Positions 5,001 through 5,025 of a stretch of 5,025 nt of DNA are shown one piece after another. Both the position numbers and the translations under genes were made by a program. Source of the stretch: Microcaldota archaeon (GTDB lineage Archaea > Micrarchaeota > Micrarchaeia > Micrarchaeales > CABMGC01). The notes under the pieces were generated by a model, which was given only the letters and a program-made list of their open reading frames with translations, made no database searches and was not told where the DNA came from. Position 1 is the first letter of the stretch; each line of letters opens with the position of its first letter. Where the stretch lies: the NCBI GenBank assembly GCA_021846005.1, contig JAJZIZ010000046.1:1-5025 (forward strand). Direction: 5' to 3'.

Positions 5001-5025
5001 AAAATGCACTTTAAGGTCTAATTAA
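5001..5025 (-). promoter_or_regulatory. Upstream region of rps13 (A/T-rich, possible TATA element at the edge)
   Basis: On the minus strand the sequence begins TTAATTA (5025-5019), about 20-25 bases before ATG 5000, followed by AAAGTG (5012-5007), whose GTG lies nine bases before the ATG. TTAATTA could be part of a TATA box or merely A/T-rich spacer; the window ends here, so a gene further upstream in the operon cannot be excluded. Confidence 0.25.

Noticed and set aside
1..5025. Defence system, mobile element or horizontally acquired island
   Set aside because: No transposase, integrase, nuclease, toxin or direct repeats are seen, and composition looks uniform across genes; the window looks like ordinary chromosomal sequence.

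Overview
The window comes from an archaeon. Three ribosomal proteins of archaeal type (uS13, uS4, uS11) lie on the minus strand in the order typical of archaea, and the plus strand carries a DUF2070 membrane protein, a family essentially confined to archaea. TATA-like boxes and GGTGATC-type Shine-Dalgarno fragments fit this. Base composition is moderate, ATA is common for isoleucine, and the ribosomal proteins carry unusual tails. A DPANN lineage such as Micrarchaeota is possible, but that is a low-confidence inference, not something the sequence proves.

Layout. Positions 1-1463 (+) hold the 3' part of a DUF2070 gene whose N-terminus lies off the left edge. After 30 bases comes a polytopic membrane protein (1503-2435, +) of the SEC59/DGK1/VTE5 CTP-dependent lipid or polyprenol kinase superfamily. 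This probable two-gene unit converges, with a 17-base gap, on a minus-strand gene (2453-3253) that looks like a divergent DUF62 (SAM hydroxide adenosyltransferase / chlorinase-fluorinase) protein. A 139-base spacer (3254-3392) holds TATA-like boxes and short dyad symmetries. From 3393 to 5000 the minus strand encodes the tightly packed unit rps13-rps4-rps11, transcribed right to left.

How the genes work together. The three ribosomal proteins belong to the small subunit and appear translationally coupled: the stop codons of rps13 and rps4 lie inside the GTGAT ribosome-binding sequence of the next gene. The DUF2070 and lipid-kinase-like genes both suggest membrane-lipid or polyprenol metabolism; that they share a pathway is inference. 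The DUF62-like gene appears to have its own, probably leaderless, promoter and is not obviously linked to either group.

The main points of interest are the divergent DUF62 protein, in which the motifs that normally carry the catalytic Asp and His look replaced; the long N-terminal extension of uS11; and the recurrent GTG located 8-9 bases before the real ATG, which misleads start calling. I found no mobile element, CRISPR array, tRNA or rRNA.
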